Assembly (NCBI GenBank): GCA_005880525.1
Contig: VBFW01000193.1
Coordinates: 1-16,035, forward strand
Reading direction: 5' to 3'
Origin: Chloroflexota bacterium
Lineage (GTDB): Bacteria > Chloroflexota > Dormibacteria > Dormibacterales > Dormibacteraceae
DNA: 16,035 nucleotides
This document shows, in pieces, positions 14,699 to 16,035 of this stretch. Both the position numbers and the translations under genes were made by a program. A model generated the notes under the pieces. It saw nothing but the letters and a program-made list of their open reading frames with translations, was not told the DNA's origin and ran no database searches. Each line of letters starts with the position of its first letter. Within the stretch, counting starts at the first letter, position 1.

Positions 14699-15227
14699 CC
14701 AGGTCGTTCCGGCCCATCTCGGTGGCAAGCGTGCGCGCGTCCCGGCCCTTGTAGTCAGGCAGCGAAAGGTCGGCGCCGCTCTCGATCAGGAATCGCACCA
14801 TCTCGCCGCTGCCGCCCATCACAGCTCCGTGGATCGGCGCGGCGGCCTCCGCGTTCGCATTGACGTCGGCGCCGGCCGAGATGAGCAGGTCCGCGGCGGC
14901 CACGCTGCCGCCTATCGCGGCGAAATACAGCACAGGCAGGTCGTGGACGCCGCGTGCATGGGCGAGATCGGGCTTGGCTTTCAGCTCGCTGTCAACCCGG
15001 TCCACCTGGGCCAGCGCAAGAGCAGTGAAGAAGTCGACGGGAGCGCCGCGCGATACGAGGTATTCGATGATCGCGCGATTGCCCATCTGCGTCGCAGCCT
15101 CGACTGGCGTCTCTTTCCACACTGCCGCGGCATTGATGAGCTCCGGATGCGCCTCGAGGATCTCCTTGACCCGAACCAGATTGCCGTGCGAGTTGCCCAC
15201 CAGCTCATCGACAATCGCCTGTTCCAT
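14673..15227 (-). CDS. Ankyrin-repeat protein
   Basis: A 184-residue protein made almost wholly of ankyrin repeats. Clear units are KETPVEAATQMGNRAIIEYL, LPVLYFAAIGGSVAAADLLI, APIHGAVMGGSGEMVRFLIE and RDARTLATEMGRNDLATLI, about five in all. There is no signal peptide or catalytic domain, so it probably binds a protein partner in the cytoplasm. The ATG at 15227 is preferred over the TTG at 15239 because a GGGGGCG precedes it at suitable spacing. It is divergent from a MarR regulator. TATACT (15272-15267, minus strand) is a possible -10 inside the shared palindrome, so repression by that regulator is likely. Confidence 0.88.
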   Translation of the reverse strand: MEQAIVDELVGNSHGNLVRVKEILEAHPELINAAAVWKETPVEAATQMGNRAIIEYLVSRGAPVDFFTALALAQVDRVDSELKAKPDLAHARGVHDLPVLYFAAIGGSVAAADLLISAGADVNANAEAAAPIHGAVMGGSGEMVRFLIESGADLSLPDYKGRDARTLATEMGRNDLATLIPTRA

Positions 15228-15250
15228 TTGCGCCCCCAATCTCGAGCAAG

Positions 15251-15271
15251 ATAATTAGCATTGCTAAGTAT
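15251..15271. promoter_or_regulatory. 21-bp palindrome, probable MarR operator
   Basis: The core TTAGCA-T-TGCTAA (15255-15267) is a perfect inverted repeat around one central base. Extended to 15251-15271 it keeps nine of ten paired positions. It ends at the base before the regulator's ATG and lies 24 bp from the ankyrin gene's ATG. MarR-family dimers bind such AT-rich palindromes, usually in their own promoter. The plus-strand TAGCAT (15256-15261) and minus-strand TATACT could be -10 elements inside it. Confidence 0.7.
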
Positions 15272-15700
15272 ATGCTGGCCGACCGACTGCATGGCGCGGC
15301 TCTGCATCTCATGCGGGGCATCAGGCAGGCCGACCGACGCCTGGGCGTGGGTCCGGCCCGGCTGTCGGCCCTGTCGGTACTGCTTTCCGGGCCGAAGACC
15401 CTGAGCGAGCTCGCGGAGGCGGAGCAGGTGTCGGCGGCGACCATCAGCAGGATCGGCGCCGGACTCATTCGCACCGGCCTGGCTCGGCGGGTTCCCAACC
15501 CAAGCGACGGCCGATCGGCGCGGCTGGAGATGACCGCGGCCGGCCGCCGGCTGATCAGCCGCGGTCGGCGTGCGCGCGTGGCGCGGCTCGAGGCGGCGGT
15601 GCGCCAGCTGACCCCAGAGGATCGAAAGGCGCTCGCGTCGGCGATCGACGCGCTGGAGCGGGCCGCCTGGGAAGTCCTGAAATCCAGGCGAGGCGGTTAG
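15272..15700 (+). CDS. MarR family transcriptional regulator
   Basis: A 142-residue winged-helix repressor-type protein. The DNA-binding domain spans about residues 30-95: LSALSVLLSGPKTLSELAEA, then the recognition helix VSAATISRIGAGLIRTGLAR and the wing RVPNPSDGRSARLEMTAAGR. N- and C-terminal helices (residues 3-25 and 105-140) would form the dimer interface. The ATG at 15272 directly follows a 21-bp palindrome, without room for a ribosome binding site, so the message is probably leaderless or nearly so. Likely targets are its own gene and the divergent ankyrin gene. Its ligand is unknown. The TAG overlaps the convergent DUF1801 gene's TAA (TTAG). Confidence 0.92.
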   Translation: MLADRLHGAALHLMRGIRQADRRLGVGPARLSALSVLLSGPKTLSELAEAEQVSAATISRIGAGLIRTGLARRVPNPSDGRSARLEMTAAGRRLISRGRRARVARLEAAVRQLTPEDRKALASAIDALERAAWEVLKSRRGG

Positions 15701-16035
15701 CGCCCGCTCGTCTTCTTCTTGGGCGGAGTCATCAGGTCGCACCATCGCCGGGACAAATCTTTCAGTTCGGATGTACGCGCCTTCGCCTCCGTCTCGTCTG
15801 CGAAGCGCATGAAGCGGGCGTTGGGCCCGGCGCCCTCCAGGTGCGGGTGCTTTGCCTTGTCCTGGATCACCTGGCCCCGGTTGAACATCAGGGTGACGTG
15901 CTTGTTGGCCACCTGCACGAAGCTCGCCATGTTGTCCTTGCAGGCAAACGTGATAGTCCCGTACTGCACCCGCTCCGTCATGCGTTCGTCAGCGCCCAGG
16001 ATTGTCTCGCGCACGCGCTGCATCGCCGGCTCGCC
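15697..16035 (-). CDS. DUF1801 domain protein (5' end may lie outside window)
   Basis: The frame runs off the right edge. The visible product, ETILGADERMTERVQYGTI then TFACKDNMASFVQVANKHVT and LMFNRGQVIQDKAKHPHLEG, matches DUF1801 (YdhG-like). These are small cytoplasmic proteins with a frataxin-like fold, about 120-150 residues, and unknown function. The C terminus is Lys-rich (PPKKKTSGR). An ATG at 16023 exists, but four more codons (GEPA) continue to the edge. Family members usually carry another helix before this point, so the true start is probably outside. Its TAA overlaps the MarR stop by 4 bp. Confidence 0.8.
   Translation of the reverse strand, partial: GEPAMQRVRETILGADERMTERVQYGTITFACKDNMASFVQVANKHVTLMFNRGQVIQDKAKHPHLEGAGPNARFMRFADETEAKARTSELKDLSRRWCDLMTPPKKKTSGR

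Noticed and set aside
1..16035. Mobile element, prophage, defence island or CRISPR array
   Set aside because: No transposase, integrase, terminal repeats, attachment-site duplications, tRNA or spaced repeats were seen, and base composition looks even throughout.

Overview
This is a GC-rich, densely packed chromosomal segment from a free-living bacterium. Every gene has G/C at most third codon positions. A high-GC soil lineage is suggested by several signs: a Gram-positive-type LexA-like box, apparent leaderless promoters with TANNNT-like -10 hexamers, the families DUF3175 and HTH_42 (winged helix), and a small CPHAHET-type Cys/His protein. Actinomycetota (Thermoleophilia-like) or the Chloroflexota/Dormibacterota group are my best guesses. 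This placement is an inference; no rRNA or other marker gene is present. I see no tRNA, CRISPR array, IS element or phage gene.

Left third (1-6600): purine/ureide and nucleobase salvage. A left-truncated amidohydrolase resembling 8-oxoguanine deaminase converges on a tight leftward operon. In transcription order the operon is NCS1 permease, DUF3830 cyclophilin-fold protein, allantoate amidohydrolase, allantoinase. Junctions are ATAG-like, 1 nt and TTGA, so translational coupling is likely. The logic is uptake of a nucleobase or ureide, ring opening of allantoin to allantoate, then release of ammonia. Urate oxidation genes are not in the window. Divergent from the permease is a cytosine deaminase gene with an internal N-terminal deletion plus frameshift that removes the HxH metal site.

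Middle (6600-12270): housekeeping and stress genes. A thioesterase and an HTH_42 protein run leftward. Divergent from them run a YhbO-type PfpI/DJ-1 protein, DUF3175 and a LysE-type exporter. A secreted M23 peptidase faces a Y-family DNA polymerase. The polymerase has a SOS-like box overlapping its predicted -10, and its GTG start sits at the predicted transcription start. A small Cys/His protein lies tail-to-tail with the polymerase.

Right (12360-16035): a two-gene operon of a Rieske oxygenase and a glutamate-1-semialdehyde-aminomutase-like class III aminotransferase (ATGA overlap). Next come an ankyrin-repeat protein and a divergent MarR regulator that share a 21-bp near-perfect palindrome, then a DUF1801 gene that reaches the right edge. 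Convergent neighbours overlap at their stops in five places, three of them by exactly 4 bp.
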